A stretch of 64,000 bases of DNA from Chitinophagales bacterium (GTDB taxonomy: Bacteria > Bacteroidota > Bacteroidia > Chitinophagales > Saprospiraceae), in NCBI GenBank assembly GCA_013299105.1, contig JAAFJY010000002.1:248001-312000 (forward strand), read 5' to 3'. Each line of letters starts with the position of its first letter. Within the stretch, counting starts at the first letter, position 1. Below, one piece after another: positions 51,425 to 61,111 of the stretch. A model generated the notes under the pieces. It saw nothing but the letters and a program-made list of their open reading frames with translations. It was not told the origin of the DNA and did not search any database. A program made the translations under genes and the position numbers.

Positions 51425-54160
51425 ATGTCAAAATTACAGTGGCGATTAATTTACTGTTTTCTATTGTTGACCCTAGGAAACACTTTTTTTGGTGTAAAAC
51501 TTTACGCCCAACAGAAATATGCCTTCAGCGAACGCTTTCAACAAACGCCTTTGTTGGAAGCGTTTCAAATTTTAGAAAAAAAATACGGCCTGCGCTTTTC
51601 GTTTGAAAATAGTGCGGTAGCAGGCATCAAAACTACTGCCAAGGTCCAAGGCAAGGACTTGGATCTGGCCATGCAAGCCCTTTTCGAGGGTACTCAACTT
51701 GATTTTTACATTACTGGCGAGAATCAGGTCTTGGTACGCAGAAAAATGGACCGCCCCCTCAGCGAAGGGGGAGAGCAGGTTCCTCCACGGCCTCGCAGTA
51801 TCACAGGCGTTTTGCTGGACGGCCTTACCCGAGAACCTTTGGCCTTTGGGCACGTACTGAGCGGACAAGGTGAAGTAACGGTGAGTGATGAACAAGGGCG
51901 CTTTCAATTAGAGTTGCCCAATGGGAATGCCAAAACCGAAATCGCTGCGCAGTTTTTGGGCTATCAAACCCGCAAATGGTGGGTTGGACCAGGCAATGAA
52001 CCCTTGGAAATGACCCTGCGCCTGACTCCAAAAATTGAAGAACTGCAAGGGGTAACCATTGCACAGCGATTACCTACCTTGAGCAGGGGAACAAATCAGC
52101 AAATCAGCGCTTTGAACTTAAAAGCCCTGGATCGACTGCCTTCTTTTTTAGGGCAAAAAGACGTGCTCCGCAGCCTGCAATATTTGCCTGGGGTCAGCGC
52201 AGTTGATGATTTTTCAGCCAATCCAGGCATCCGTGGCGGCACGGGCGACGAAAACCTGGTTTTACTCGATGGCATTACCTTGTATAATGTAAGTCATTAC
52301 TTCGGTATTTTTTCATTGGTCAACCCCAACGTGGTCGATAAAGTGACTTTGTACAAAAATGCTTTTCCAGTAGAATATGGTGGTCGCACCAGTGCGGTGA
52401 TTGATATTCGCAGCAAAAATCTGCTGAATGAGGAGCGTAAATCCCAAGGTATCTTTGATTTTAATGTGCTCACCAGCAGCGGGGTTTTAGATGCTCCCCT
52501 GGGCAAAAAACTGCGCCTGATGGCAGCAGGTCGGGTCACCAACCAAAATCTGGCAGGAAGCGACTTGTTTAATTTACTGAGTCAGCAAACTCAAAACTCT
52601 CCGGTATCTGGCGACAATAATAACAATGCCAAAGTCACCAGGGAAGTCGTATCGCAAAGCCCAGCGGTTCATTTTTTTGACCTTAATACCAAATTGTATT
52701 GGCAACCGAGTAACAAGTTTTCGGCTCAATTAAGTGCTTTTCGTGGTGATGATACTTATGATTATACTCAGAATCGCAGTGTGACCCAAATCCAACGCAA
52801 TCGCCGTGAATTGGTAAAGGATACCTTCGCAGAGAGCGCTGACTGGCAAAACCAAGGGTTTAGCCTGGCATTGGAACCAATTTGGAGCAAAAATTGGTCA
52901 TCGAATGTCATACTGGCCTACTCGGCATACGACTTGGAGCGACAGCTCACTCAAAATACAACGATTACAACTCCCCAATTTCAACGACCTTTATTTAATC
53001 TTGACAATGCTCACCGCAATGAAATTCAAGGATTGGACTTCAACTGGAAAAATACTTGGATCTGGGGGAAAGCGCAATCGCTCGATTTTGGCTACCAATT
53101 GACGGGTAATCGGGTGCGGGTCAAGCTCAACAGCGAACGTGGCCTCCATCTCGACCGCGATGACCAAGCTGCACAACATACCCTTTATACTGGGTATCGT
53201 GGAAAAACATTGCATGAAAAACTGCAAATCAACGGGGGCTTGCGCGGCAGTCTTTTTAACCAAAAAATATACTACTCCCCTCGAGTAGAACTCAGTTGGG
53301 GGCTTACGCCACAATTCAAACCCAAGGCTTCCTGGAGCATTTACCAGCAATTCGTGACCCAATTGTATCACGAAGACCGTTATGGACGCACTTATCCTTA
53401 TTGGGTGATGGCCGGAGATGACTTGCCGGTGCAGCAATCGCACAACTTCATGCTAGGTTTTGACCACAAAAATACCTGGTTTGACTTGAATGTCGAATTT
53501 TATCACCGCAACATCAGCGGGGTATTGGAATACGCCCGCCAGCAAGTCAGCTTGACTTTTAACCGCGAGGAAGTATTGCGCGATAATTTTCTCTTTTTTC
53601 AAGGCACTGGAAAAGTGATCGGGCTGGACTTGCTGCTCAGTAAAACCATTGGGCCCTATTCGGGCTGGTTGTCATACACCCTCAGTAAAAGTACCCAACA
53701 GTTTCCGCGAGTAGCCAATAACGAGCCATTTCCAGCGCCCAACGATCGCAGGCACCAACTGAAATGGGTAAACCAATACCAGTGGAAAAAATTCGACTTT
53801 GCACTGACGTACAATTACGCAACGGGTCGGCCTTATACCGATTTGTCAAAGCTGGAAGGTCAAATCCCCAATCGCGACAACCTAAATAGTACGGATCGCA
53901 TTTCCTATTTGGAGGCCTATATTCGTACCGATTTCTCGGCTACTTATTCTTTTCAACTGAAAGGGGCCAAAATGCAAGCCAATGTGACCTTGTTCAATCT
54001 TTTTGACCGCAACAACGTCAAGTACCGACAGTACATTTATTCTTACCAAACAGCTGACCCGCGCCAAGGGACCCGTGCATTGAACACGGTGCAAGGTTTA
54101 GAATTTCAGATGCTGGATTTCACACCCACTTTTGGTTTGACGATGCAGTTTCCACCTTAG
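51425..54160 (+). CDS. TonB-dependent outer-membrane receptor/transducer with STN and carboxypeptidase-like domains
   Basis: 911 aa. Signal peptide (YCFLLLTLGNTFFGVKLYAQQ), then STN domain about 35-110 (LLEAFQILEKKYGLRFSFENSAVAG, LDLAMQALFEGTQLDFYI), CarboxypepD_reg-like domain about 125-205 (SITGVLLDGLTREPLAFGHVL), plug (KDVLRSLQYLPGVSAVDDFSANPGIRGGTGDENLVLLDGITLYNV) and a 22-strand-type barrel ending in MLDFTPTFGLTMQFPP. The STN domain links it to FecR/ECF signalling. No SusD partner follows, so it is not a Sus-type glycan locus. The ligand may be a siderophore, vitamin or peptide; unknown. Confidence 0.94.
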   Translation: MSKLQWRLIYCFLLLTLGNTFFGVKLYAQQKYAFSERFQQTPLLEAFQILEKKYGLRFSFENSAVAGIKTTAKVQGKDLDLAMQALFEGTQLDFYITGENQVLVRRKMDRPLSEGGEQVPPRPRSITGVLLDGLTREPLAFGHVLSGQGEVTVSDEQGRFQLELPNGNAKTEIAAQFLGYQTRKWWVGPGNEPLEMTLRLTPKIEELQGVTIAQRLPTLSRGTNQQISALNLKALDRLPSFLGQKDVLRSLQYLPGVSAVDDFSANPGIRGGTGDENLVLLDGITLYNVSHYFGIFSLVNPNVVDKVTLYKNAFPVEYGGRTSAVIDIRSKNLLNEERKSQGIFDFNVLTSSGVLDAPLGKKLRLMAAGRVTNQNLAGSDLFNLLSQQTQNSPVSGDNNNNAKVTREVVSQSPAVHFFDLNTKLYWQPSNKFSAQLSAFRGDDTYDYTQNRSVTQIQRNRRELVKDTFAESADWQNQGFSLALEPIWSKNWSSNVILAYSAYDLERQLTQNTTITTPQFQRPLFNLDNAHRNEIQGLDFNWKNTWIWGKAQSLDFGYQLTGNRVRVKLNSERGLHLDRDDQAAQHTLYTGYRGKTLHEKLQINGGLRGSLFNQKIYYSPRVELSWGLTPQFKPKASWSIYQQFVTQLYHEDRYGRTYPYWVMAGDDLPVQQSHNFMLGFDHKNTWFDLNVEFYHRNISGVLEYARQQVSLTFNREEVLRDNFLFFQGTGKVIGLDLLLSKTIGPYSGWLSYTLSKSTQQFPRVANNEPFPAPNDRRHQLKWVNQYQWKKFDFALTYNYATGRPYTDLSKLEGQIPNRDNLNSTDRISYLEAYIRTDFSATYSFQLKGAKMQANVTLFNLFDRNNVKYRQYIYSYQTADPRQGTRALNTVQGLEFQMLDFTPTFGLTMQFPP

Positions 54161-54239
54161 TGCATTGCAAAAACATCCACTTGCAAACCTAATTTTGGGT
54201 TTTAGCCATAGTAAGATGGGTTTTGGTTAGAAAAGCACC

Positions 54240-54247
54240 TACTTTTG
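54240..54247 (+). promoter_or_regulatory. -7 box (TACTTTTG) of the DUF2911 gene
   Basis: Exact TAnnTTTG, 16 nt before the ATG at 54264. TTTTGG at 54221 is nearer than the usual -33 spacing. Confidence 0.4.
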
Positions 54248-54263
54248 CAAAAAAACAAAGTTC

Positions 54264-55112
54264 ATGAAACAGTTTCTTTTTGCAAGCCTATTTGCTACTG
54301 TTTTTGCCTTGACAGTACAAGCGCAAATCAACACTCCTGCTCCCAGCCCACTTTCTAAAATTTCGCAAAGCGTGGGCCTGACGAATGTTGGCATCGAATA
54401 CAGCCGCCCAGCAGTAAAGGGCCGCAAAATCTTCGGCAACCTGGTTCCATTTGACAAAGTTTGGCGTACGGGTGCCAACCAAATCACTTCAATCAAAGTT
54501 GACAATGATGTGATGGTCAATGGCCAAAAACTGGCTGCGGGCAAGTATGGCCTGTACACCATTCCCGGCAAAACCCAGTGGACCATCATCTTCAACACCG
54601 ACAGCGAGCAGTGGGGCTCTTATGCTTATGACCAGGCCAAAGACGTTCTACGCCTGACTGTAAAACCCGAAAAACTCCTCAGCAATGTCGAAAACCTGAG
54701 CATTGCAATGGAGGCCATCAACCCATCAGCGATGAATGTGGTCCTGTCTTGGGAAATGACTGCGGTGCGCTTCAAAGTAGAGCACAATGCCCACGACCAG
54801 ATCATTGCCCAGATCAAGGAAAAAACGGCTAAGGCCGATTGCAGCACTGATGATTTCTTCGCTGCTGCTGACTACTATTACGAAAGCAATATTGACCTGC
54901 CACAAGCCCTGGCCTGGGCCGATAAAGTAGTGGAAAAAGACAAGCAATACTGGACTTACCAGTTGCGCGCTCGCATCTATAGCAAAATGGGTAAGTGCGA
55001 CAAAGCAGTAGGCGATGCCCGTACTTCTTTGGAAATGGCCAAAAAAGAAGGGGACGATGCTTATGTTTTGAAAAACAAAGCTATCCTGGACAAGTGTGGG
55101 GTGAAGCCTTAA
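54264..55112 (+). CDS. DUF2911 domain protein, exported
   Basis: 282 aa with signal peptide (FLFASLFATVFALTVQAQ). The DUF2911 domain covers about 30-170 (SPLSKISQSVGLTNVGIEYSRPAVKGRKIFGNLVPFDKVWRTGANQIT, LAAGKYGLYTIPGKTQWTIIFN). The C-terminal 100 aa are TPR-like helices (LPQALAWADKVVEKDKQYWTYQLRARIYSKMGKCDKAVGDARTSLEMAKK). Common in Bacteroidota; molecular function not established. It ends at a perfect bidirectional terminator. Confidence 0.9.
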   Translation: MKQFLFASLFATVFALTVQAQINTPAPSPLSKISQSVGLTNVGIEYSRPAVKGRKIFGNLVPFDKVWRTGANQITSIKVDNDVMVNGQKLAAGKYGLYTIPGKTQWTIIFNTDSEQWGSYAYDQAKDVLRLTVKPEKLLSNVENLSIAMEAINPSAMNVVLSWEMTAVRFKVEHNAHDQIIAQIKEKTAKADCSTDDFFAAADYYYESNIDLPQALAWADKVVEKDKQYWTYQLRARIYSKMGKCDKAVGDARTSLEMAKKEGDDAYVLKNKAILDKCGVKP

Positions 55113-55130
55113 GTTTAGCCTAGGCCTTGT

Positions 55131-55167
55131 AGCGAGCCCGATTTTTGCTGCAAAAATCGGGCTCGCT
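55131..55167. terminator. Perfect 17-bp-stem bidirectional terminator
   Basis: AGCGAGCCCGATTTTTG and its exact complement flank a 3-nt loop between convergent genes. The right arm runs into the stop codon of the LytTR regulator gene. Confidence 0.85.
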
Positions 55168-55867
55168 AAACACCTCCAAAAATAGCAGACAATACCCCCT
55201 CTTTTTTCTCCCGACTGATCGGAATTTTGACCCTCCCAAGGTCCAATTGATTTCCTTCCAATGATTGTACTGCCTGTTTGGCCACAATGAAAGACTTGTG
55301 TACCCTCACAAAATCGGCAGCAGGCAATAGTTCTTCGATGTTTTTCAAGCGCTCAAAAGTTACGTATTGTTTGCCATTGCAGACCAGTTTCACGTACTCT
55401 TTCAAGCCTTCCACGTACAGCAAGTCTTTGAGCAACACTTTTTGCAAACGGCCATCTACTTTCACCACAATGAAGTTGGGTTCATTTGGCGATTCCGTTT
55501 TTTTGGCCAATATGTCGCGGACTTTATTGATGGCTTGCACAAAGCGCTCAAAACCGTAAGGCTTTAACAAATAATCGACTGCATTGAGGTCGAAAGCTTC
55601 CACTGCGTATTCAGCATAGGCCGTAGTGAAAATGGCTAGGGGCTTCTTTTGGAGTGACTTGAACAGGTTTACTCCACTCAAAATGGGCATTTGGATATCC
55701 AAAAACAAAAGGTCAATTTGCTCTTTGGCCAAAATGTCCAGCGCTTCAGCGACCGATTTGGTTTTGGCCACTACTTCCAATCCCGGCAATCTTGAAATGT
55801 AGTCTTCGAGCAGTTTCAATGCCAAAAACTCATCATCGACCATCAAAATGCGGATGTTGTTGTTCAT
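55166..55867 (-). CDS. LytTR-family response regulator
   Basis: 233 aa. Receiver domain about 5-120 with DDE acidic pocket (MVDDEFLALKLLEDY), phospho-acceptor Asp in LLFLDIQMP and Lys in LLKPYGFERF. LytTR DNA-binding domain about 135-230 (FIVVKVDGRLQKVLLKDLLYVEGLKEYVKLVCNGKQYVT, FVRVHKSFIVAKQAV). Its ATG overlaps the stop of the sensor kinase gene (ATGA), so the pair is translationally coupled. Target genes unknown. Confidence 0.95.
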   Translation of the reverse strand: MNNNIRILMVDDEFLALKLLEDYISRLPGLEVVAKTKSVAEALDILAKEQIDLLFLDIQMPILSGVNLFKSLQKKPLAIFTTAYAEYAVEAFDLNAVDYLLKPYGFERFVQAINKVRDILAKKTESPNEPNFIVVKVDGRLQKVLLKDLLYVEGLKEYVKLVCNGKQYVTFERLKNIEELLPAADFVRVHKSFIVAKQAVQSLEGNQLDLGRVKIPISREKKEGVLSAIFGGV

Positions 55868-56910
55868 TTTGCTTGGGTATTTTCGAGTTGAATCAGCAAG
55901 CGGCTTTCGAAAACTTCGCCCGATGCGCGATAAGAAAATTCGTATTGTCCGGCATAGCGCAAATTCAAGCGTTGTTGGATATTGCTCAGGCCAACGCCAC
56001 CAACTTGGTCCTTTTGCAGGTCATTTTCCTGAAAAGTGTTTTGCGTAAAAAACAGCAACTGGCCACCCTCACAAGTCAAGTCAAGCTTGGCAAATGCGCT
56101 GGGATTGAGCTCAAAATCGGCGTGTTTGAAGCAATTTTCTACCAGTGGAATGAGGATCATGGGCTCGATCTCCACACCGCCGAAATCTCCTTGCAAGTTG
56201 AATCTAATGTCAAGTGGAGCTTCGCTGCGCATTTGGTACAAGACGATGAAATTTTGGATGTGCTGGACTTCTTTCTTTAAATCTACCGTTTTTTGCTGGC
56301 CGTCGTAAATCACATACCGCAGCAGTTCGGATAATTTCAGGAGCATCCTGGGCGCTTCAGCGGACTTCAGTTCTACCAGGCTGTAAATGTTGTGCAGGGC
56401 ATTGAAGAGGAAATGGGGATTGATTTGGGCTTTCAAAAAATCAAGCTGTGCAGCCTGTTGGGCGGCTAGCAATTCCTGGTTTTGTTGCTCCCGTTGTTCG
56501 CGATTGAGCAGCAAAGCATACGCAACACCCAAAGCAGCAATCAAGGCGGAAGTTGCTTGCACCAACACCGAAACCCGGATCAATTGACCAAAGATTTCTT
56601 GTGAATCAAGTGCCTGGGGCAATTGTTTGAGCAATTGATAATTCACTAAGGTCCGTGGTGCGCTGATCAGCAACAATAAGCCTAAAATGGCCAATACAAA
56701 CCACCACATTCGGCCCCGCAAGTAGAAACGCTGAAAAAGATAAGCGCTGCCGTAAAAAAGCAAAGCCAATAAGGAAATGTTGATACTGGCGTGCAACAAG
56801 ACGAGGCGCATGGGAAAAAACAGGCCAAAAACCGAGATGCCTCCAAGGAACAAAAAGCCCCATACGAGCAAGTGTACTGCTACCCGCCTTTGCTGTCGTT
56901 TAGGTTCCAT
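55864..56910 (-). CDS. LytS-like sensor histidine kinase (His_kinase/HATPase)
   Basis: 348 aa from ATG 56910. N-terminal four-helix membrane module (VAVHLLVWGFLFLGGISVFGLF, LLHASINISLLALLFYGSAYLF, WWFVLAILGLLLLIS, VLVQATSALIAALGVAYALLL), short coiled coil (NREQREQQNQELLAAQQAAQLDFLKAQ), phospho-His motif INPHFLFNALHNIYSLV, then ATPase motifs PLVENCFKHA and GGVGLSNIQQRL. No extracellular sensor domain, so it may sense membrane or turgor changes, as in LytS. Partner regulator overlaps downstream. Confidence 0.95.
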   Translation of the reverse strand: MEPKRQQRRVAVHLLVWGFLFLGGISVFGLFFPMRLVLLHASINISLLALLFYGSAYLFQRFYLRGRMWWFVLAILGLLLLISAPRTLVNYQLLKQLPQALDSQEIFGQLIRVSVLVQATSALIAALGVAYALLLNREQREQQNQELLAAQQAAQLDFLKAQINPHFLFNALHNIYSLVELKSAEAPRMLLKLSELLRYVIYDGQQKTVDLKKEVQHIQNFIVLYQMRSEAPLDIRFNLQGDFGGVEIEPMILIPLVENCFKHADFELNPSAFAKLDLTCEGGQLLFFTQNTFQENDLQKDQVGGVGLSNIQQRLNLRYAGQYEFSYRASGEVFESRLLIQLENTQAK

Positions 56911-57042
56911 TTTCCAAAGATACGCAGCTTTTGACCTCAAAGCCGTTGCTTTCAACGAACCTTGGAAATTCTTCAACAAAGAGTGGAAATTAAGAGTTCA
57001 GTTGGGCAAAAATAGATGCGGGCGAAGTTTTACCTTCTCCTA

Positions 57043-57486
57043 TTACGCTGTGGTCATTTCCACCAACTCCTTCAACTTCAAATTCATCAATTCAAAACCC
57101 TGCGGGGTATTTACCTCCAGCATTTTTTTGAAAAAAGGAATGAGGATGCCCTTGAATTTTTCACCCTGCACAAAAGTGGTGCTGCCATCGCCGTTATCAA
57201 TGAGTTGGAAATAGTGCTCGCCGTCAAAAATGCCAGGTAGTAGCAGGTGACCAATCCAGCGGAATTCTTTGTGGGGCTCGTACACCAATACTTTTGGCTT
57301 AAAGGTCATGCCACTGCTTTGGGGCGGCTCGATGTAAGCTTTGAAGTGTTTGCCGAGCTCAATCGGCCCTTCGATTTTTTTGATGAAAGGATTCCAGTTT
57401 GGATAGTTTTGGAAATCGCTAAAAATGGCCCATACTTTTTCAGGGCTGGCCTGGATGCGAATTTCGGTTTTGATTGCGGTTGCCAT
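57043..57486 (-). CDS. SRPBCC (START/Bet v1-like) domain protein
   Basis: 147 aa from ATG 57486. IRIQASPEKVWAIFSDFQNYPNWNPFIKKIEG is the typical N-terminal motif of the polyketide-cyclase/SRPBCC group, followed by FRWIGHLLLPGIFDGEHYFQLIDNGDGSTTFVQGEKFKGIL. These proteins bind hydrophobic ligands. It starts 69 bp after a Crp-family regulator on the same strand, so it may be in that regulator's unit. Confidence 0.9.
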   Translation of the reverse strand: MATAIKTEIRIQASPEKVWAIFSDFQNYPNWNPFIKKIEGPIELGKHFKAYIEPPQSSGMTFKPKVLVYEPHKEFRWIGHLLLPGIFDGEHYFQLIDNGDGSTTFVQGEKFKGILIPFFKKMLEVNTPQGFELMNLKLKELVEMTTA

Positions 57487-57555
57487 TGCAGTTGTTTTTG
57501 TTACTGCAAAACTGCGGGCATTTCCACTGGCTCTACTTGACAAATATCAAGAAAA

Positions 57556-58131
57556 TCAATTTCCTAGATTTTTCTTTCGGATGCGTGAAAAAGTCTCCGG
57601 TGTCATCCCCAGCATGGAGGCGATGTATTGCAAAGGCACTTGGTTGAATAGTTCGGGATTTTGGGCAAAAAAAAGCTGATAACGCTCTTCGGCACTCATG
57701 GAAAGGTGGCTGAAAATGCGGTCTTCCATGATGCTGAAACAGCGCACCAAGAACAATTTCTCCAACTCAGGCCAGCCTTTGACCATTTTACCCAATTGTT
57801 GGTGTTCTGTTTTATGGATGCTGTAAATCTCAGTATCGCTCAAAGCTTGAATGTTCCAACGGGCGGGTATTTCAAACATGAAACTAGCGATGTCAGTGGC
57901 AAAATAACCTGGAGTAGAGATCCATTGGGTGATTTCTCGCTCCCCCTCGGCCACGTAAACACGCAACAGGCCTGATTTTACAAAGCACATGTCGCGGCAA
58001 ATTTTGCCAGAATGCAAGTAAAATTCTCCCTTTTTGAGGGTTTTTAGCCTGAACAAGGTGCCTACCTGCTTCAGTTCTTCGGGATTGATCACACCAAAAT
58101 AAGATTCGATGTAAGCGCTGAGTTCGGCCAT
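57556..58131 (-). CDS. Crp/Fnr-family transcriptional regulator (second copy)
   Basis: 191 aa; beta-roll GEFYLHSGKICRDMCFVKSGLLRVYVAEGEREITQWISTPGYFATDI and C-terminal HTH VPLQYIASMLGMTPETFSRIRKKN. It lacks the Fnr cysteine pattern. Only distantly like the Crp at 13507. This type in Bacteroidota often governs a nearby small gene, here possibly the SRPBCC gene. Confidence 0.9.
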   Translation of the reverse strand: MAELSAYIESYFGVINPEELKQVGTLFRLKTLKKGEFYLHSGKICRDMCFVKSGLLRVYVAEGEREITQWISTPGYFATDIASFMFEIPARWNIQALSDTEIYSIHKTEHQQLGKMVKGWPELEKLFLVRCFSIMEDRIFSHLSMSAEERYQLFFAQNPELFNQVPLQYIASMLGMTPETFSRIRKKNLGN

Positions 58132-58158
58132 GATTGCAGTTGATTGGTGTAATTCGGA

Positions 58159-59199
58159 TTAAGCTTCGCCTCTGCGTAAAATTCCCTGATTGATCTCCTT
58201 CACCAAGCCAGGCCCGGCATAGACCAAACCCGAATAAACCTGCACTAAACTGGCCCCAGCTGCCAGTTTTTCCAAGGCATCAGTTGCTGAATTGATGCCG
58301 CCTACCCCGATGATGAAGAGTTTTTGCTCGGATTTTTCCCACAAATAGCGGATCACCTCGGTGGCGCGTTGGCGCAAAGGCTGCCCGCTGAGGCCGCCCG
58401 CGCCGATGGCTTCCAGTTCACTTGGGCTGGCTCGTAACCCACTGCGGTCGATGGTGGTATTGGTGGCCACCACGCCCGCAATTCCAGTCTCTTGCACAAT
58501 GGTCAGGATGTCATCAAGTTGGTGCTCATTCAAATCTGGTGCGATTTTCAGCAAAATAGGCTTGGGCAAAACATGCTGATGGTTGAGTTCCTGCAAGGCG
58601 CGCAAAATGGTGGTCAAGGGGCCTTTGTCCTGCAATTGCCGCAGGTCGGGCGTATTTGGTGAACTCACATTGACCACAAAATAATCGACAAAAGGAAACA
58701 ATTTCTGGAAGCAGTAGGTGTAGTCATTCACCGCTTCTTCATTGGGTGTAACCTTGTTTTTGCCAATGTTGCCGCCGACCACCAGGCCTGGAATGCGCTC
58801 TTTTTTCAGCTCTTCCGCCAAGGCATCCACCCCAGCATTGTTGAAGCCCATGCGGTTGATCAAAGCCCCATCAGTGGGCAAGCGAAAAAGCCGGGGGTGC
58901 GGGTTGCCATCCTGGGGCTTGGGGGTGACCGTACCCAGCTCCACAAAACCAAAACCCAGGTTCGACATGGCGCGGTAATGCTTGCCGTCTTTGTCAAAAC
59001 CCGCTGCCAGGCCCACTGGGTTTTTGAAGTGCAAACCCAAAAAATGGCGCTCCAGGCGTGGGTCTTCCAGGCAGTATTGGCTGCGAAAAAGGGCTTTCGC
59101 CCCAGGAACGGCCAACAAAGTTTCCAAAGCGCGTACCGTAAACAAGTGGGCACGCTCCGGTGCCATTTGAAACAAGAATGGTTTGATCAAGCCGTACAT
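58159..59199 (-). CDS. pyrD: Dihydroorotate dehydrogenase (quinone), class 2
   Basis: FMN enzyme of pyrimidine synthesis that passes electrons to membrane quinone. 346 aa from ATG 59199 ([22 protein letters not shown]), preceded by an alternative ATG at 59208; the ORF to 59319 is too long and overlaps the divergent gene. Class-2 marks: N-terminal membrane helices, [59 protein letters not shown] (catalytic Ser region), [45 protein letters not shown]. Confidence 0.96.
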   Translation of the reverse strand: MYGLIKPFLFQMAPERAHLFTVRALETLLAVPGAKALFRSQYCLEDPRLERHFLGLHFKNPVGLAAGFDKDGKHYRAMSNLGFGFVELGTVTPKPQDGNPHPRLFRLPTDGALINRMGFNNAGVDALAEELKKERIPGLVVGGNIGKNKVTPNEEAVNDYTYCFQKLFPFVDYFVVNVSSPNTPDLRQLQDKGPLTTILRALQELNHQHVLPKPILLKIAPDLNEHQLDDILTIVQETGIAGVVATNTTIDRSGLRASPSELEAIGAGGLSGQPLRQRATEVIRYLWEKSEQKLFIIGVGGINSATDALEKLAAGASLVQVYSGLVYAGPGLVKEINQGILRRGEA

Positions 59200-59317
59200 C
59201 CAGCACATAATTTGTGGGCTAAGGTAGGGATGTTGGGGGATAAATTCAGGACTAGTCAACTTAACTTTTGTTGGCGACAATCCCCTATCTTCGCCCCTCC
59301 AAACCCAAATCACCACC

Positions 59318-61111
59318 ATGACTGACTACCCAAGTAGGCAAGCCCACTTTGAAGACCTGGCTCAAACCCTGCGCAAGCGCTACAATTTGCTTTCACTGGT
59401 ACGGCTCTTGTTTTTTTTGGCCGTAGTGGCGGGCGGCTTTGTGCTGCTTTCACTGCATTGGGTTGCTGCGGTGTCGTTCTGGGTATTGGGCCTGGCTGCT
59501 TTCTTGTTTTTGGTCAAAAGGCACCAAAAAATACAGGAAGAAGAAGCTTTTCAAACCCACATGGCCCTGGTGAATGCCCAGGAACATGAAGCCCTCCATT
59601 ATAATTTTCAGGCGTTTGCAGATGGGGCCGAGTTCATGGACCCTCAGCATCCGTATGCCAATGACTTGGACGTTTTTGGTCGCCGTTCATTTTTTCAAAG
59701 CATCAACCGCTGCGTGAGTGCAGGTGGAAAAAGCCACCTTGCCGCTTACTTATTGGTATCCGCAGAGCCAAGTGTCATCAAAGAAAGGCAGCAAGCGGTA
59801 GCAGAGTTGAGCCAACATTTGGAGTGGCGGCAACAGTTCCGAGCCTGTGGCATGGCCAATGAAGACCAAGCCAAGTACCAACAGCTTTTGCAGCAATGGC
59901 TGGCCTTGCCCAACCATTTGCACGGCCACAACCAGTTTTATTGGGCGCTTACCCTCCTGCCTTTTTTCAATGTGATTGCTTTGGCATTGATTTTGCCATT
60001 TTATCCGGCGTTTTTGGGGCTGGTTGTGTTGATTCCTTCGGTGCTGTTGCTGCGGCGTTATTTTGTGCAGGTGAATGAAGCCATTGCCCAAACCCAACAG
60101 GCCGAGACTTGGCTCCACGCCTACGCGGGTTTGATCGATTTGGTCGAAAAAGCAGCTTTTCAAACACCTTTTTTGCAAAAACTACGCGCCGAATTGGCCC
60201 CACAAGGTGATAAAAACACCTCGGCGGTTTTGCGAGATTTGTCCTATTATTTGTCGCAATTGCAAGTGCGCAACAACCCCTTTGCCATTTTTCTGAACCT
60301 GATCGGCCTTTGGGACTTGCAATGGTTATACAAACTCGAAGGCTGGAAAAGCCGTTGGCGCGACTCCTTGCCACAGTGGTTTGCAGCCTTGGCCGAAATA
60401 GATGCTTTGTGCAGCCTGGCCAATTCGTACCACAACAATCCAGACTGGACTTTTCCTAAAGTTGAAGTAGGAGTCGATTTGAAGGTCAATCAACTTGGCC
60501 ATCCGCTCATTCCCGCTAATCGCCGAATTGGCAATGACTTGAAAATGCAGACCCAGGCCCAATTGAAATTGTTGACGGGCTCAAACATGGCTGGAAAAAG
60601 CACTTGGCTGCGCACCTTGGGCCTGAACATGGTGATGGCCCAGGCCGGATCTGCGGTTTGTGCACAAGCCTTGGAAATGCCGCCTTTGCACCTGTTCACA
60701 GGCATGAGAACGCAAGACGATTTGAGTGAAAGTACTTCCTCGTTTTATGCCGAATTAAGGCGCCTGAAAGCCTTGGTAGACCGGGTAGAAGGCCCTGAAA
60801 AAGTGGAAATGGATGTATTTTTCCTTTTGGACGAAATCCTGAAGGGGACCAATTCGCGGGATCGGCATGCAGGCTCCAGGGCTTTGATTTTGCAATTATT
60901 AGAGGCAGGGGCCGCAGGATTCATCGCTACCCACGATTTGGAATTGACAGCGATGGAAGATGAAAACCCCTCGCAAATTGAAAACCTGTGCATGGAAGTG
61001 GACATCCAAGGCGAGGAGTTGCATTTTGACTATACCTTGAAAAAAGGCATCAGTCAGAGTTTCAATGCTACTTTGCTCATGAAGGGACTTGGATTGGGGA
61101 AATACGACTAA
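59318..61111 (+). CDS. Membrane-anchored MutS-family ATPase
   Basis: 597 aa. The C-terminus is a MutS ATPase: Walker [42 protein letters not shown], Walker [17 protein letters not shown], and [10 protein letters not shown]. The middle is helical, like MutS core (lever) domains. Two hydrophobic helices near residues 27-65 ([35 protein letters not shown]) and another pair near 210-245 ([34 protein letters not shown]) indicate insertion in the inner membrane. The mismatch-recognition domain I with FxE is absent, so it is not repair MutS. Such MutS-like proteins are seen in Bacteroidota; function unknown. Confidence 0.85.
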   Translation: MTDYPSRQAHFEDLAQTLRKRYNLLSLVRLLFFLAVVAGGFVLLSLHWVAAVSFWVLGLAAFLFLVKRHQKIQEEEAFQTHMALVNAQEHEALHYNFQAFADGAEFMDPQHPYANDLDVFGRRSFFQSINRCVSAGGKSHLAAYLLVSAEPSVIKERQQAVAELSQHLEWRQQFRACGMANEDQAKYQQLLQQWLALPNHLHGHNQFYWALTLLPFFNVIALALILPFYPAFLGLVVLIPSVLLLRRYFVQVNEAIAQTQQAETWLHAYAGLIDLVEKAAFQTPFLQKLRAELAPQGDKNTSAVLRDLSYYLSQLQVRNNPFAIFLNLIGLWDLQWLYKLEGWKSRWRDSLPQWFAALAEIDALCSLANSYHNNPDWTFPKVEVGVDLKVNQLGHPLIPANRRIGNDLKMQTQAQLKLLTGSNMAGKSTWLRTLGLNMVMAQAGSAVCAQALEMPPLHLFTGMRTQDDLSESTSSFYAELRRLKALVDRVEGPEKVEMDVFFLLDEILKGTNSRDRHAGSRALILQLLEAGAAGFIATHDLELTAMEDENPSQIENLCMEVDIQGEELHFDYTLKKGISQSFNATLLMKGLGLGKYD

